Positions 22,690 through 34,540 of a DNA stretch of 64,000 bases are shown here, in pieces. This DNA is from Isoetes taiwanensis (Eukaryota; Streptophyta; Lycopodiopsida; Isoetales; Isoetaceae). How positions within the stretch are numbered: position 1 is the stretch's first letter; every line of letters begins with the position of its first letter. The stretch lies in the NCBI GenBank assembly GCA_021234155.1, contig JAJEKV010000036.1:11857426-11921425 (forward strand), in the 5' to 3' direction. The position numbers were made by a program, and so were the translations under genes. Under the pieces are notes generated by a model that did no database searches, was not told where the DNA came from, and saw only the letters and a list, made by a program, of their open reading frames with translations.

Positions 22690-23179
22690 TAGGTTTGATA
22701 GATGCAAGCAATGATTGCAAGCAAACGAGGATAGGAAAAATGATATCAAAAGAAAGATTGAGTTGATGGAGCATAAAGCATCAGAAATTAGAGCTGATTT
22801 GCACAGATGGCAATCAATCATGACAGCAAATCTGAAAGCAGCAGAGGGTGTTCGGGTTGTGTTTAACCAAAGGATGAAGAGCTAAATGGTACAGTGTTGC
22901 CTGGGCTGAATCAATTAAATAAGGAATTAGCAGAAACTGAAATTGAGCTAAAGGCATGTGAAGACTTACTGCTGGAGCTGCTACCTCGAATGCAGAGCGT
23001 AGTGGTCATGACACTCCTTTAGATCCTGCACCTCCAATGCTTCCTGAGGCAGAAGAAGAGGGTGATGAAGGTTGTCCATTTTGTGGACGTTGTCTGAAAT
23101 GGGAGGGTAAAATGTTGCCAGTTGTGATACCAGAATGCAGTCACCAGTATCACATTCCATGTCTATCACACCATTTGAG
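22690..23179 (+). pseudogene. Coiled coil plus RING-like zinc finger exon(s)
   Basis: A heptad-rich stretch (KIELMEHKASEIRADLHRWQ, then after a one-base frame change LNQLNKELAETEIELKACED) predicts a coiled coil. It is followed by CPFCGRCLKWEGKMLPVVIP and ECSHQYHIPCLSHHLR. The spacing C-x2-C-x2-C...C-x-H-x2-H-x3-C matches the first two-thirds of a RING-H2/PHD-like zinc site. The exon ends at a GTAAAT donor (23,180). Its zinc-coordinating tail may be in the next exon (CSPSC near 23,265). RING-type fingers usually recruit E2 ubiquitin or SUMO conjugation enzymes. That role is inferred only. The frame change near 22,880 may be real decay or a sequence error. Confidence 0.5.
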
Positions 23180-23404
23180 GTAAATATTATCATCTCTAAC
23201 CCTCATCTAAAGACTCTATTGATTTTGAATTTGTTTTGCAGACACTCTAGAACCTCCTGCAGCCCCAGTTGTGCCCACATTATGACTGAGACATGGCTTT
23301 TGGTTTTTGGTGTTCGAGTGGTACCACAAGAACCAATAGACACAAGTAAGTGCCTTAACTAATGTTTACTGATGTTGTCACAGGTCTACTGACTTAGTGT
23401 TTGC

Positions 23405-24449
23405 AGAATTGCAGAAATTTGAGACCAAGGATATCCAACAGTTATCCATGCCTCGATCAGTTATGAGACTGCAAGATACCTCCCGGTTGTACCTAGAATT
23501 CACCCCATTTGATACTCCTAGGTCAATCCCAGCTGCTGACGGCATGGAGACTCCAAAACGAAATTTGGATAGTGAACTGAATGCAGTCGTATCAAGTAAG
23601 CAACTGGAAGCCATCACGAAGAGATTCCTAGTGCATCTGTTTTAGGGGGGAAAATTAATTCCCTTGAGATTCATTCTGCACGGGGTCTTTCACCAGAAAA
23701 AAGTTTTGGTGCTGAACATGAGCCAAATGCGGATGCAGGTGATGAAGTTGACAAAGAAACCCCAGATCCTGGACAAGATGCAGACTGCTCAACGAGTCCA
23801 ATACAACCTCAACTAAGAAAAACCAAGAGGTTAACTGAAATTCTCCTTGTTCTGGATTTTAATAGGGTTTTAGGCAAGTTTTATGACTTGAAAGAGAGGA
23901 TCCCTGCATCGGCCGAGCCAAAAGTGACCCTCCAGAAATTGAACCATCAAAAGTTAGCAGTTTCCAGGCCTGGATTACAGGAGTTCTTAGAATGGTGTTT
24001 TTCAAAATTTGAGATTGCATTGTGGTCCAACATGGCTAAGTGTAATGTTGACTTGTTGATGAGAAAGTTGCTGCAGGAATATAAGGGCAGATTTCTTTTT
24101 ATTTGGAATCAGGATGCTGCACCAACACAAAATTAAAAGTGGTTAATAAGCCAATTTTCCTTAAGGATCCGTCCAAAGTGTACCAAAAATTTTGGAGATA
24201 CCAGGTGACAAACACATTGTTGATAGATGACAGCAGATATAAAGGTTCTACCAACCAGCCGAACACAATGATATATCCAAATAGTTTTGCTCCCGACAGG
24301 TTGGATTCCAATTTCCTTTTGGAGCAACTCAAACCATGGCTGGAGGGACTTCTGGCTGCAGAAAGTGTGCCAGCTTATGTGAAGGAACATCAAATGTGGA
24401 ACATGTGGGATTCTGAAGAGTCGCGCAACTGCATGAAAATGCTCGACAA
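23405..24449 (+). pseudogene. FCP1/NIF-type HAD phosphatase-like domain
   Basis: After an acceptor (GTTTGCAG) come a linker (ELQKFETKDIQQLSMPRS...) and a possible 50-nt intron (GTAAGC 23,596 to TTTTAG 23,645) that keeps frame. The HAD domain then reads EILLVLDFNRVLGKFYD, RPGLQEFLEWCFSKFEIALW, SNMAKCNVDLLMRKLL, FIWNQD, KPIFLKDPSKVYQKFW, NTLLIDDSRYKGSTNQPNT and the C-terminal LEGLLAAESVPAYVKEHQ. This is the order of the plant NLI-interacting-factor (FCP1-like) phosphatase family. Catalytic motif I is D-F-N-R-V: the first Asp (23,854) is kept, the general acid/base Asp is Asn. Plant relatives with LDLNG share that change. One frameshift near 24,120 breaks the domain. Confidence 0.75.
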
Positions 24450-24583
24450 GTATTTTCATAAATGAATCTTGTAAAACTCTTTGAAAGTCAATATAAGTAA
24501 AAAAAAAATCTATGATATGTGTTGTACTTTTTCATTTAAAATATTTGAATGGATTGTGAGCAAATGTTCTCGTGTGTGTTTAG

Positions 24584-24751
24584 AACTAGAGATGACAGAG
24601 CTTCGGCAGTCCCTGACTATCTAAAGCCAAATACACATCTGGAAGTGGTGCTGAGTGGAACTGAAACTGTCGTGATTAGCTCCACCGACATCAAAATTTT
24701 GGAAGCTGATACGCAGTGGTTCAATGATCAATTGATCCTCCTCTTCTCAAG
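24584..24751 (+). pseudogene. Ulp1-type protease, first recognisable exon
   Basis: Acceptor TGTGTTTAG (24,583), then TRDDRASAVPDYLKPNTHLE, VVISSTDIKILEADTQ and WFNDQLILLFSR. WFNDQLI corresponds to the WLNDxxI motif at the start of the C48 (Ulp1/SENP) catalytic domain. The exon ends at a GTGATA donor. The HAD exon can be spliced to it (donor GTATTT at 24,450) in frame with no stop, giving a HAD-Ulp1 fusion. The downstream partner exon lies at 36,197, on the other side of the gypsy insertion. Codon phase (AG + A) fits. Confidence 0.7.
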
Positions 24752-24787
24752 GTGATACTTTCATCTGATTTGTGATCATCAGGATTG

Positions 24788-24792
24788 TGCCA
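24788..24792. other. Target-site duplication TGCCA, left copy
   Basis: TGCCA directly precedes the LTR start TGTGACG and is repeated directly after the other LTR end (36,172-36,176). A 5-bp duplication is the normal footprint of an LTR-retrotransposon integrase. Confidence 0.9.
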
Positions 24793-26435
24793 TGTGACGC
24801 TCCCTGCTAAATATACGGCGCCCGGCCGTACATTCGGCAGGAAATCCCCCATCCGGTCCATCAACCGCATGGGCCCTCCGTCTAACCCGCACTCTGAGAG
24901 AATCCTAGTGCGGGCAGGGGACACGAAGGTGTCTTGCGCGCCCTTCCCCTATGGGCTCCTATCACAGCGGAAGCATAAACAACGTCAGAACTAGCAATAG
25001 CAATACAACATACTACCTCAAAGGGTAGTCCATCACATATCCATAAGAGCAAAGAAGATAATCATAAACCATAAAACATAAGAGCTCCTACCCATGGCTC
25101 TGACTCATAAGGAGGATGACTGACTGGCTAGGCCTCAAGATAGAGCAGACCGAGTCATAACAATGGCAAGGGCTGGCATAAGACAATGGCTAGGGTTGAC
25201 CACTCCATCCGCCCCTCCTGTGCATACTTTGCAGATGGGCTCAATCAGGCTCTGGCATGACTCTAGCCTTCCGGATACGCAATCCCATGGCATCACCCAT
25301 CGGGACTACTCCAGGTTGCATCTCCCTGGTCCGTCGAGGCAGGAAGGGTTGCATCTTCCTTCCCGGGGTCTAGAGGTTCCACGGGCGGCTAGAGAATCGT
25401 GGCGACACACGATTCATACCTGACTGAACCCCCCAAAACAAGAGCCAAGCCGACACTTGCAACTCTTGAGAGGCAGGGCGACACCATCGCCCCAGGAGGT
25501 GTCAGACCCATGCTCGGCCCACACGAAGTGACCGACCATAAGCCTAGCCCACTATGGGATCCCCCGTAGCCCCCACTCGGCAAGGATCCTCCCTCCGCAT
25601 TGCCTCTAGCCCCGTTGTGTAGTGCTGAGTCACATCATAGCCTCCATAGCCCGGTGGGTTCCTATGCACAGGCCGCAACTAATAGGAACTAAGGGATCTA
25701 CACTAGGAGCATACTACATATGGCTCTAGGTCTCTACCCCCCTTCCCAATACAAGAGGAGGAACATGATCAACCAACATCACGTACATCATATCATGATA
25801 AACATCATAAGAACATCTTAACCTAATCGTACATATCTAACTTACAGTTAGGGTTCCTTGATTAGGATTCAAGATGTTGAATAAGGGTTCTAGGATGGCT
25901 CTACTCTAGCTACGAAATACTAACCCATCTGGAGTGCTAACTTCCAGATGATCTACCAAGAGCACTACTCTACATACCTGCTCCAGAAGCACTCCCTCCC
26001 AATCCTGGCATCTCCATGGTCTTCGAAGTGTTCGAGGTAGCTCCCACTCCTGCTGATGCGCTCACGCTCTGGGGGCTGCCATGCTATGCTGTGCCACAGC
26101 AGACGGTTCTCGAAACGGAGTTTCGAGCGCGAAGAAGGTTCCCAGACTGTTGGAGCCAGAAAAGAGGCCTAGGGTTAGGGTTTAGGCCTTTATAGGTTAG
26201 GGTTCACATGTTATGCCACGTGACTCCAATAGGGTAAGACCGTGTGGCGGGTGCCCAATAGGTTAAGGCCACGTGGAAAATGGTCTTAACCTAAGGTTGG
26301 CTAAGTTATATGAATAACTTAGTCATGCTCCCTAGTGCCACAATCTATGGTATACAAGGCTATGAAGATAGACTTGTATAGTGACGGGTCCAGGAATATA
26401 CGTATTTATAGCGTATATTCCCCTGGAACGTCACA
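24793..26435 (-). repeat. 3' LTR of the gypsy element
   Basis: 1,643 bp with TG...CA ends. Aligns along its length with 34,541-36,171. Contains TTAGGGTTTAGGCCTTTATA (probably promoter-proximal on this family's LTR). Many differences from its partner fall on CAG/CTG triplets. Confidence 0.9.
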
Positions 26436-26450
26436 TTCTCCCCCTTTTGC
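26436..26450 (-). other. Polypurine tract
   Basis: On the minus strand GCAAAAGGGGGAGAA lies directly before the LTR start, the position and composition of a plus-strand primer. Confidence 0.85.
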
Positions 26451-27361
26451 ATATGTTTGCTATAACAACTATTATTATCAAAGTATACACATAATATTAT
26501 TACAACAACTTTAGGAGTTCATAGTTAGTCTAAAATCTATGACTCCTATCTTAAATAACGTGCTCCCTCCTTCATGCTTCCCTTCACCGCCCGCACAAGT
26601 AGCACATTACGTTATATAAGTTAATAAGTTTGTGGTTTTAGGGGACCACCCCCCTTACCTACCTCCTTGAGCCGAACTACTAACTCAAGGTTACCCTACT
26701 ACCTTGCACTCGATCATGGCCCTTTCGGATTTGAGCTTAAGGACCATTTAAGATGATCCTATCATCGCCCATGATCAAGTGCTACCTTGTACTTCGGTTA
26801 CGGTGCCGAGTAACCCTAGTGCATCATGCCCCAAGGGTTTTAAGCTAGGGGAACGTCTCACGATCCCATCATTGCGCGATGATCACTTTGACCTTCACCA
26901 TGACCCTCCCTACGGCCGGTGTGCATTGCCCCGCATCAGCGCATAGAGAGCATCCGATCGATGTCCCATCATCGCCCACCATGCCTCAATCCTCACTCAC
27001 ATGACCCTAATGGTCATGCGCACCTCTTGGTGCGCGCTGGCCTAGAGAATGCCTTAAAGGCGTATCCCATCATCGCCCACACGTTCCAAGATTCTGGCAC
27101 ATGCACTCTACTAACTAGAATACATGAGCCAGAACTTAAGGCTAACTAAGAAACATACTAAGCTAACCTCGGCGTCGATCAATTCGGAGACGACTCGCCC
27201 ATCAACTCCTTCATAAACTCTGGGTATTGCTTCTCCAAATCCTGCTTCAATACCCAGACCGTGTCTTCACGGGCAAGTGCTTCCACTTGACCAACTGCTG
27301 GAGGAATTTAGATCACCTAGTCCTCTTGAATGACTTATCAAGAAGCAATTCAGGCACAATT
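26451..27361. other. Retroelement 3' spacer
   Basis: Between the PPT and the integrase end. Composed of diverged repeated blocks such as CCCATCATCGCCCA (26,966, 27,065) and CATGATC/GATCATG motifs. No protein motif is seen. Confidence 0.4.
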
Positions 27362-27613
27362 TCAACTTGATCCTCCCGTCATTTCCAACAAAGTTGGAGT
27401 ATCCAAAACCTCCTCAGGGTTAGGATCGTGCCTTTTCAATAAACTCACATGGAAGACCTTAAGGTGGGCTGAGAGGTCCAACTTGTAGGCTTGGGAGCCC
27501 ACTCTTCTCCAAGATCTTGAACGGACCGGCCCACCTAGGGGCGAGCTTCTTACAATTGCCGATGCGAAGCTTCCCTTGCTTAACCTTTGCTTGAGCCAAA
27601 CTTTATCTCTCAC
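27362..27613 (-). pseudogene. Gypsy integrase C-terminal domain remnant
   Basis: The minus strand begins MRDKVWLKQRLSKGSFASAI and contains GSQAYKLDLSAHLKVFHVSLL followed by KRHDPNPEE. This is the GDxVWLK...GPVAYxLxLPxxxxIHxVFHVSxLK pattern that ends plant Ty3/gypsy integrases and precedes the chromodomain or terminus. The middle part is out of register with the family. Confidence 0.85.
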
Positions 27614-27970
27614 AACAAAACAACTCTCGAGGAGTTTTATGTCTATCTGCTAGACTCTTCAGATGTGCCCATGCTGTTTGAAGATATTCCCACACTTCTA
27701 CCAAAAGCTCCCGCGTCGTTGTTGAGAAACTTCCACCTAGGGCACTAGATTATGCCACATAACTAGGGTCAAGCATTGATAATCAGAATCGATCATGGAG
27801 GAGACATCTTCGATGACTCTTGCTTCATATTATTATGCGTAATTGACCAGGTGGATGTACCTCGCCCATTTGGATTACTTGTTCCAATCATAGTTTTCTC
27901 AACGTGCTCTCCAAAATTGTGTTGGTGCGGTCCCTTGCCACATTTGATCGCAAATGATAAGCAAAACTCA

Positions 27971-28312
27971 TCAACAAGTTGGTGCAGCTCGTGTTGAAGA
28001 AGTCTTGCTAAACGTCGCTAAAGAACTTCGGATCTCTTTTGGTGATGATCGACCTGTGCATTCCATGCAGCCTAAAAGATCTCCTATGTAGACCACACGG
28101 CCAGAGCCAAGGCGGTGTCTATGGTGTGGCATGGCAAGCATGTGCCCTTTTGCTAAGCTATATACCACAACCATCAAGGCTTCAAAGCTTCTTGTTGTCC
28201 TTGGAAGGCCAACTATAAAACCCATGCCGATGACTTCGCTGGTGTCCGGCACGCCCTTTGATGACTCACGAATTGAAGTTGTTCCGCCCTTGTCCAATGG
28301 GCTGACTGACAT
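27971..28312 (-). pseudogene. Gypsy integrase catalytic core remnant
   Basis: The minus strand reads VIGMGFIVGLPRTTRSFEAL and MVVVYSLAKGHMLAMP, matching the SMDFIxGLPxxxGxDxIxVVVDRFSKMAHFxP start of the integrase core. Both catalytic Asp positions are changed (Asp to Gly in MGFI, Asp to Tyr in VVVY). This copy cannot be active. DNA strand transfer of the element would have needed these residues. Confidence 0.8.
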
Positions 28313-31300
28313 TCTTGGATATGTCCGATTATCGCTTCTTCATATCCGGTCAGGACGTAGCTACTTCTAATCTTGAAGTAGGCCTTTATAAATTTTGCAT
28401 GGCGGAAATAGGGCTATTATGCGTGTCTGGAAGATTTTTCTTACTTCTTATACTTTGGGCACGATAATTGTTCTTTGCTATTAGAGATTACCTTCCTTTT
28501 TTAAAATATTTGAAGGTTTCTCTTTCTTAATCCGGCCCTTGCACTCTTGCAAAGACTAGCCCATTATGTGCTTGAACTCCATGTTGGGGTAGATGGCTTC
28601 TTCTATCTTCTTGCCGAATTCGGCTTGCGAAGTGGAGATGGCATTGCAAATTGCTGCTTCAAAAGCTTGCCAATGAGTGGCGACGCCTTAACATCTCCAC
28701 GGCTGCATGCTCTTCCATTGATTTTTGTCAGATCACGATGTCGTCGAAGAGAATTGATGAAGAAATCATCCAAGGAATCTTCAAGATGTCGCCCTCAAAT
28801 GCATACAAGTTGGTGGAGCATTCCATAGACTTAGGGGCATTCTTGTGGAAATCATAGTGCCCATACCGTGTTCTGAAGGAGTCTTATAATTATCTTCCCC
28901 TTCATCCTTATTTGCTGATTGCCCGAAGCTTACGCCGATTTTGTAGAAGAATCCCCGCTTCTTGGGGCTGATCCATTATGTCGCTTGTTTGTTGAGCTGC
29001 CCATGGTTGATATACATCTTTAGACTTCCATCTTGGCGAGAGGGTCCCCAAGTCAATCAACTCCTACAATCGCTTCTTGAGCTCGCTAGCTCGGAAGTGC
29101 TGATTCTATAAAGAGCCTTGTTGATCGGCTCCCAGATCCGGTGCAAGAGTGATTTGGTCTCTATGCTTCTATAGAGCAAAGGCTCTCAAATTTCATCAAG
29201 GGATATATCATGGGACTTCTTAATTACTTAGAAATTGGCCAAGGCAAACTGCTTTGAAGTAGCATCTTCCTTCTTACTCTTGTGGTGGGGGTCGATAACT
29301 TGTAGCTTATGTATGACCTCATTCCTCATGATGCACTTAAGTAATTGCCTTTACCGACATGCGCTGCACTCCATTGGAATTACTTAACTTAAATTATAAG
29401 GTACTTGCCCTTTGGTCTTTGGGATAAGTATCTCTTGCTTATAATAATCAATTATTGCTTTAGCCAGCTTTAATATTGCATGCTTATTATGAGGTCATAG
29501 TTGCCAAAGTACATAAGTTGGTGTCGATGCTCTACTTTGCTTCGCTTAAGGTTGATGTCGAACTTGACTCTTGTTCCATTGGTGCTGCCAATTACTCGGC
29601 CTTGCCTTAACCCATGGCCTAGATTTAGACTTAAGAGTGTTGCTCTTAAAGATGTCCGCCATCTAGAAGGTGCAAAATTACAAGTTAAAGAACTACTTAC
29701 ATAAATCTTATGGCCACAAGTTTAGTCAGCATGACATTACTTTTGGGCACACATAGAAAACTATATGATTAGATAATTATTCTTGTTTTAGATCTAATCT
29801 ATACTCTAGGATCTCCCCTTTCTTACTTATTGCCCTCTTGAAATAGTCCCACCTTTGAGTTGATGCCATCTAAGAAGTTGGCCGGACTTATTAGATTGCT
29901 TCCCTTCATTTGGTCGGATTATTCCTTATGCTGCGGAAGTACTCGTCATATACATGGTCAATCGGTTATCCTATTATTGAATCCTTCTTAGCGAGGTGAT
30001 CAAGCTCACGAAGAGGTTCCAATATGTTGGATATCTGCCAGCAATGTATACAATTGTTGTACTCCATATATTTTCTTCCCAATCCTTGAAGCTTTGCTCA
30101 ATTCTTGGGTCCATCTTCTAAAAGAAAAAGACAAAACTACTCGAAATTTCGTCCCTATCCCATCATGGATGCTATCACCCATAATTCTAAAACTCAACTA
30201 TCGATAGGTCCTCTAGCTTGCTTAAAGCTGGTATAGTCGTTAGTCGTGGAGTAGCAAGGCGATGATCCATAATTTGTTGAAAAGAATCGTATCCTTGGAG
30301 TTGTATGATCATTCAAGTGCCCCGCTTTCTTTCATTGAACATATTCGACTCGCCGTCCTTAATGTTGATCTTTGATTACCTTCATTAACATTATCCCTCT
30401 TAGTGGACTTGCCTGATGTAGATAACATAACGCTCGATTGTCGCATCCCAAGAGCTTGAAGGTAATGTTCACCAACGCTGTAGAATCTTTCGTGTTTAAC
30501 TCATCGCTTTGAAGGTTATTAGATTCGAGGATGATTCTTCTAACCCTGAATTGATGTTGTTGTGTTTACCTTGTTGATTTGATTCTTCATCTTGGCTGCC
30601 ACATGCTTTGTTACAAGGTGAAGACAATGTCGAAGTGCTTTACCACTTCTAACGTGCAACTTCTTTTTTCGAGAGAAGTTTGTTTGCATCCATCTGCTAG
30701 GACTAATCTTGACCGATCAATTAATAATGCCGGTATTTGGTCCCTCGTGATGCCTCTTCTTGATTGTGTTTGACCTCCAATCTCTAAAGTAGAAGATTGT
30801 CGCGGATCTTGAGATGGTGTGCCGAGGTTGATGCAACTGCGCTCAAGTATCGGGGCTGATGAGGAAGAAGTTTGTTGCGCTTTGCCATATTCCTATTCCC
30901 GAGAAGCTCACCCTTGCCTGGCTTGCAATACCTCCTTAGTCGAAGCATGTTTGCTTGAAGTCCGAACCGATACTACTATGGCCTCTATATCTCGCTATAG
31001 TTGCCCTTCCTAGGAGGTATGTTCGGGTCTCATCCTTGAACTCTTGATGTCCCGAGTTGATGGAGTCGTCTACTTGTTGGTGGCGATCTCGACATTAGTC
31101 ATCGATGTCGGGCCCTTCCTCGAGACAATATGGCACTTGGAGAATATCCTTGACTAGGAGCTAATGTGATCTATTTTATAAGTGCCATGATGGCCATTGG
31201 TCGTTGCATAGCCCTCTTGGCAAGTCTTGTGTCTATTTTTGATGTCATGAATCGTCCTTCCTTTGGCCTCTTCTTTATTTTTCGGTGTTTAGGGCTTCCC

Positions 31301-31989
31301 CGTACACCTTCTTGGCCTTTGATTTGCTGAAGTTTCCTCCATAAGTTTGCCCTCCGCTTTCAATTCGTTGATGTTGTCGAGTGTCTCACTGCCGAGGCTC
31401 GAGGATCCGCGAACGAAGGTTCTCCCCGACCTATTTTATTGCTCTAAGCACAAGGTAACTAATACTACCACAAGAACAATTACTTATATCTACTTACTCT
31501 ACAAACCCTATTTTTATGCCTTTATCCACTCTACCTCAAATGACCCACTTGGCATTTGGTACTCTACTAAACCGAGAAAGGTACTTATTTATTGTTATGG
31601 GGTGGTAGAAGGAGACCGATTCTTTGGATGTACTTGGTGTGCTAGGATGAATTACCTAGATAGAATGAATTCCTAGATAATTATCTATGATACAAAGGCA
31701 TGGTGAAGACACTTGATGATATTGCACCTATAACGTGTGTTGGTGTATCATACCAACGTGACACAATTTCTAAGGTCTTGGCACTAGCTGGGGTTTCTAA
31801 GAAAAATGTTTAATTATACTACCTATATGTAGACAAGAAGACACTTAGCAAGATAAGAGACACAACTAAGCTATGATGAGTGCGGATGTTGTCTCTATCT
31901 AGCTTAAGGATCTTGGTTCTAAGTCTAAGGCTTGGCCATTAATATTATCTAACATTATTAAAGCTTAAATTTAATTAAGAATTATAATT

Positions 31990-32062
31990 CAAACATAAAC
32001 GATGCCCCCTTAGTGGTTGCACGAGGGGTTGGGAGGTTCAATTCCCGCCATCTTTGGGAATT
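31990..32062 (+). other. tRNA-like stretch with a B-box match
   Basis: CCCCTTAGTGGTTGCACGAG resembles an A-box region, and 20 nt later GGTTCAATTCC is a perfect B-box match (GGTTCRANNCC). Stems do not fold into a good cloverleaf. Possibly a SINE head inside the gypsy interior. Confidence 0.3.
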
Positions 32063-32199
32063 CTTTTAAGATGATGTTCAAAATAGATTGAAAAGCTAGA
32101 ATGGGGTGCTACAAGACACTAGAATGCATGGCAAGAGGCTAGCATGTGCACTACGAACCTTTCAATGCATTTTTGGACAAAAACGTATGAAACCGGGTC

Positions 32200-32234
32200 A
32201 GAGCGCGCAAACCGGTATATATATATATATATAC

Positions 32235-32284
<50 letters not shown>

Positions 32285-32496
32285 CAAACCGGGTGAATCC
32301 GCGCGGATGGCCTTTGCGTCGCGAACGCAGACGCGTTTGGCGCGGTCTCACCCGGGTTGACTTTGACTTTATATATTATATACATATATATATACTATAT
32401 ATATATACTATATATGGGCAAACCGGGTGAATCCGCGCGGATGGCCTCTGCGTCGCGAACGCAGACGCGTTTGGCGCGGTCTCACCCGGGTTGGCC
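32200..32496. repeat. (TA)n tracts and a duplicated 75-bp CpG-rich unit with inverted ends
   Basis: Two nearly identical units (32,284-32,360 and 32,418-32,494) start CAAACCGGGTGA and end TCACCCGGGTTG, which are inverted copies of each other. They contain the palindrome ATCCGCGCGGAT and many CpG. TA microsatellites (32,216-32,282; 32,370-32,414) precede each. The open frames rich in Ile-Tyr here are only the TA repeat. Confidence 0.8.
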
Positions 32497-34529
32497 AATT
32501 CTAGCTATTTTTGGATATTTTTAACAAATTTGAAGTGCTACACTGCATTTCTAGACAATTTCTAAGCATTCTAACAACTTTTAGTACGAAATTTGGATCA
32601 ATTTTGCCCTAAATCAAGTGACTATGCTACTTAGCCAATTAAGAGTATTTTAAGTAAGATGCAAAGGATTCTACTACAATTAATTTATACAAGAATGTTT
32701 TTATATCCTACAAGCAATTAATTTATAGTAAATTTACTTCTAATGAGTAAAACAATGTACATGAAAACTTATATTTATATACTTTGCTAGACTGGGGCTC
32801 TTCACGGCTTCTCCTTGCGAATTCTCCTCACCGGTGGAGGTCTTTGGGCCTGCTTGGTATGGATCAGCAGAGGTTGCCTTCTTCAAAAAGTTGTACCAGC
32901 TCCACCTCTACTACCTCCTGCAGGCTCGGACCATCAAGGGTGCAGATCTTGGTCTCCCTCGGCTATGGCCGCTTCGGTGAGATCCCGCCGTCGTTGATGT
33001 GGTTCGGTAGTCGTGGGCCCATCTTGAACTCCCCGGATAGACATTTGATGTAGGAATTTTTTTCAAAAAGAGACTTTTCTCGGATCATCGACTGGTACGT
33101 TGTTGGCAATGCCAAATATGCCGAAACTCTCTTGTCTTGGGGGATTTGGCCCATGGCGAACCTTCTTCGGAGAATCGAGTCGAGGTGGTGGAGGCTTGCT
33201 TTTCGACCCTGGTCGGCTACCTTGTCAGATCCATTGGCGGAGATAAATCCTGCATGCTGCCTTTCTTCTTCTCGTACTCCATATCTTGCTTCAGCTTTAA
33301 GTAGCTTCTCGCTGATGTTGCCCCCCTTGACACTGCATTGGATATGGTTGCCGAGCGTAGGCCTGGTCTGTTCTTCGGCCTCCTTCTCCTCTTGTTCGTC
33401 TTGCTACATACTCTCCCTATGCCTAGCCTACGTCTCTTCCTTCCTTTTCTTCATTATTTGATTTCGCTCCCCTTGCTGCTTACATTCGCCATTTGGAGTT
33501 GCTTTCATTATTCTTGCAGGTTGGTCCCACCGCTTCTTTGCTCCCCTATTCTTCCCGGTGTTGGGGTCGCTCCCTCTTGTCGAGGTTGCTCTTGCTACTT
33601 GCTCTTCCTCTCGCTCTCCCCCTGTTTGGGTTGCTCCTATTGCCGAGGTTACTCTCGCTACTTGCTCTTCCCACACCGAAAACAGACGCCACGCGATCTC
33701 AATTCCCCAAGTCTTGCGATCATCGCCTGAAGTGCTAAGTCGTTGCTCCTCCGATTAGATCGAAGAGCTTGAGTGGCTAAGTTCGATGCTGTCGGCGCCT
33801 AGGTCGGGGGCCTCAAGAATTTGCTTGTCGCCGCCCACCTTGAGTGCTTCAACGTTACGGGTGCAAGCTGGAGCTTCCAACCTTCCTAGCTACTTGTTTG
33901 GTCTTCCCAACAACTTAGCTTCCTTGATGGTGGCCTCTTCGAGCGATCTTGCCTCTATCTTCGCGGCTCCTTTGGATCGATCTCGCCGGCTGTTCGTTTG
34001 GTGGACACTCTTGTGGCAGACCGGAGGAGATTAGCTTATAATTAATTTTACAAGGGTAAAAGAGAGGTTCAAGCTACCATTTGGGGAACTTCTAGGGAGT
34101 AGAGGTGCTTCCATAGGTTTATTAGCTACTTTTTCTTAAGAGTAAATTTTATTATAACTATGGGTTAATAATTCCCCAATCACTTAACTATTTCTCCAAA
34201 TTTCCTAATTCCTTTTTGGGCCAAGTAATGGTCATTTCACGCCATTTTCTTTCAAGCTTTATTTTGAGTGATTTCTCATTCAATTTTTCACTTGAAAGGT
34301 GCGGTTCATGAACAACTTGAGCTCAAATTTACTAGAAGGTTTCTTTTGACTATATTATTTCTACCACTTAGACTATACTTAATCTAATTCTTAACCCTAC
34401 TAATGGGAAAAAATTTCTCCCACATTTCATGTTCAAGACCTGAATTCTCATTCCATTCCTTAGCTAGGCCGCTTAGTCTACCTATTCGGGGATATGGTCG
34501 GTGCTAGCTCTTGGTCAACCAAGAACATT

Positions 34530-34540
34530 GCTCGATACCA
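34530..34540 (-). other. Primer binding site (initiator Met tRNA type), one base short
   Basis: On the minus strand TGGTATCGAGC follows the right LTR. The usual plant PBS is TGGTATCAGAGC, so one A of a CAG is missing, in line with the CAG/CTG changes seen elsewhere in this element. Confidence 0.75.

Larger units (their letters stand above)
28313..34529 (-). other. Degraded interior of the gypsy element (RT, protease and gag expected)
   Basis: By position this should hold reverse transcriptase, RNase H, protease and gag on the minus strand. I could not find an intact YxDD or LxDTGA motif. Only short frames remain, with a basic Gly/Arg/Gln-rich minus frame at 33,428-33,676 that could be a gag end. 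The plus strand of 33.3-33.7 kb is C/T-rich. The interior also carries the GC-rich duplicated unit at 32.3-32.5 kb and the tRNA-like stretch near 32.0 kb. Confidence 0.5.

Noticed and set aside
32106-32385. Open frames with Ile-Tyr runs
   Set aside because: Product of the (TA)n microsatellite.
33132-33758. Leu/Pro-rich plus-strand frames resembling membrane proteins
   Set aside because: They lie antisense to the gypsy element in C/T-rich sequence and have no family motif.
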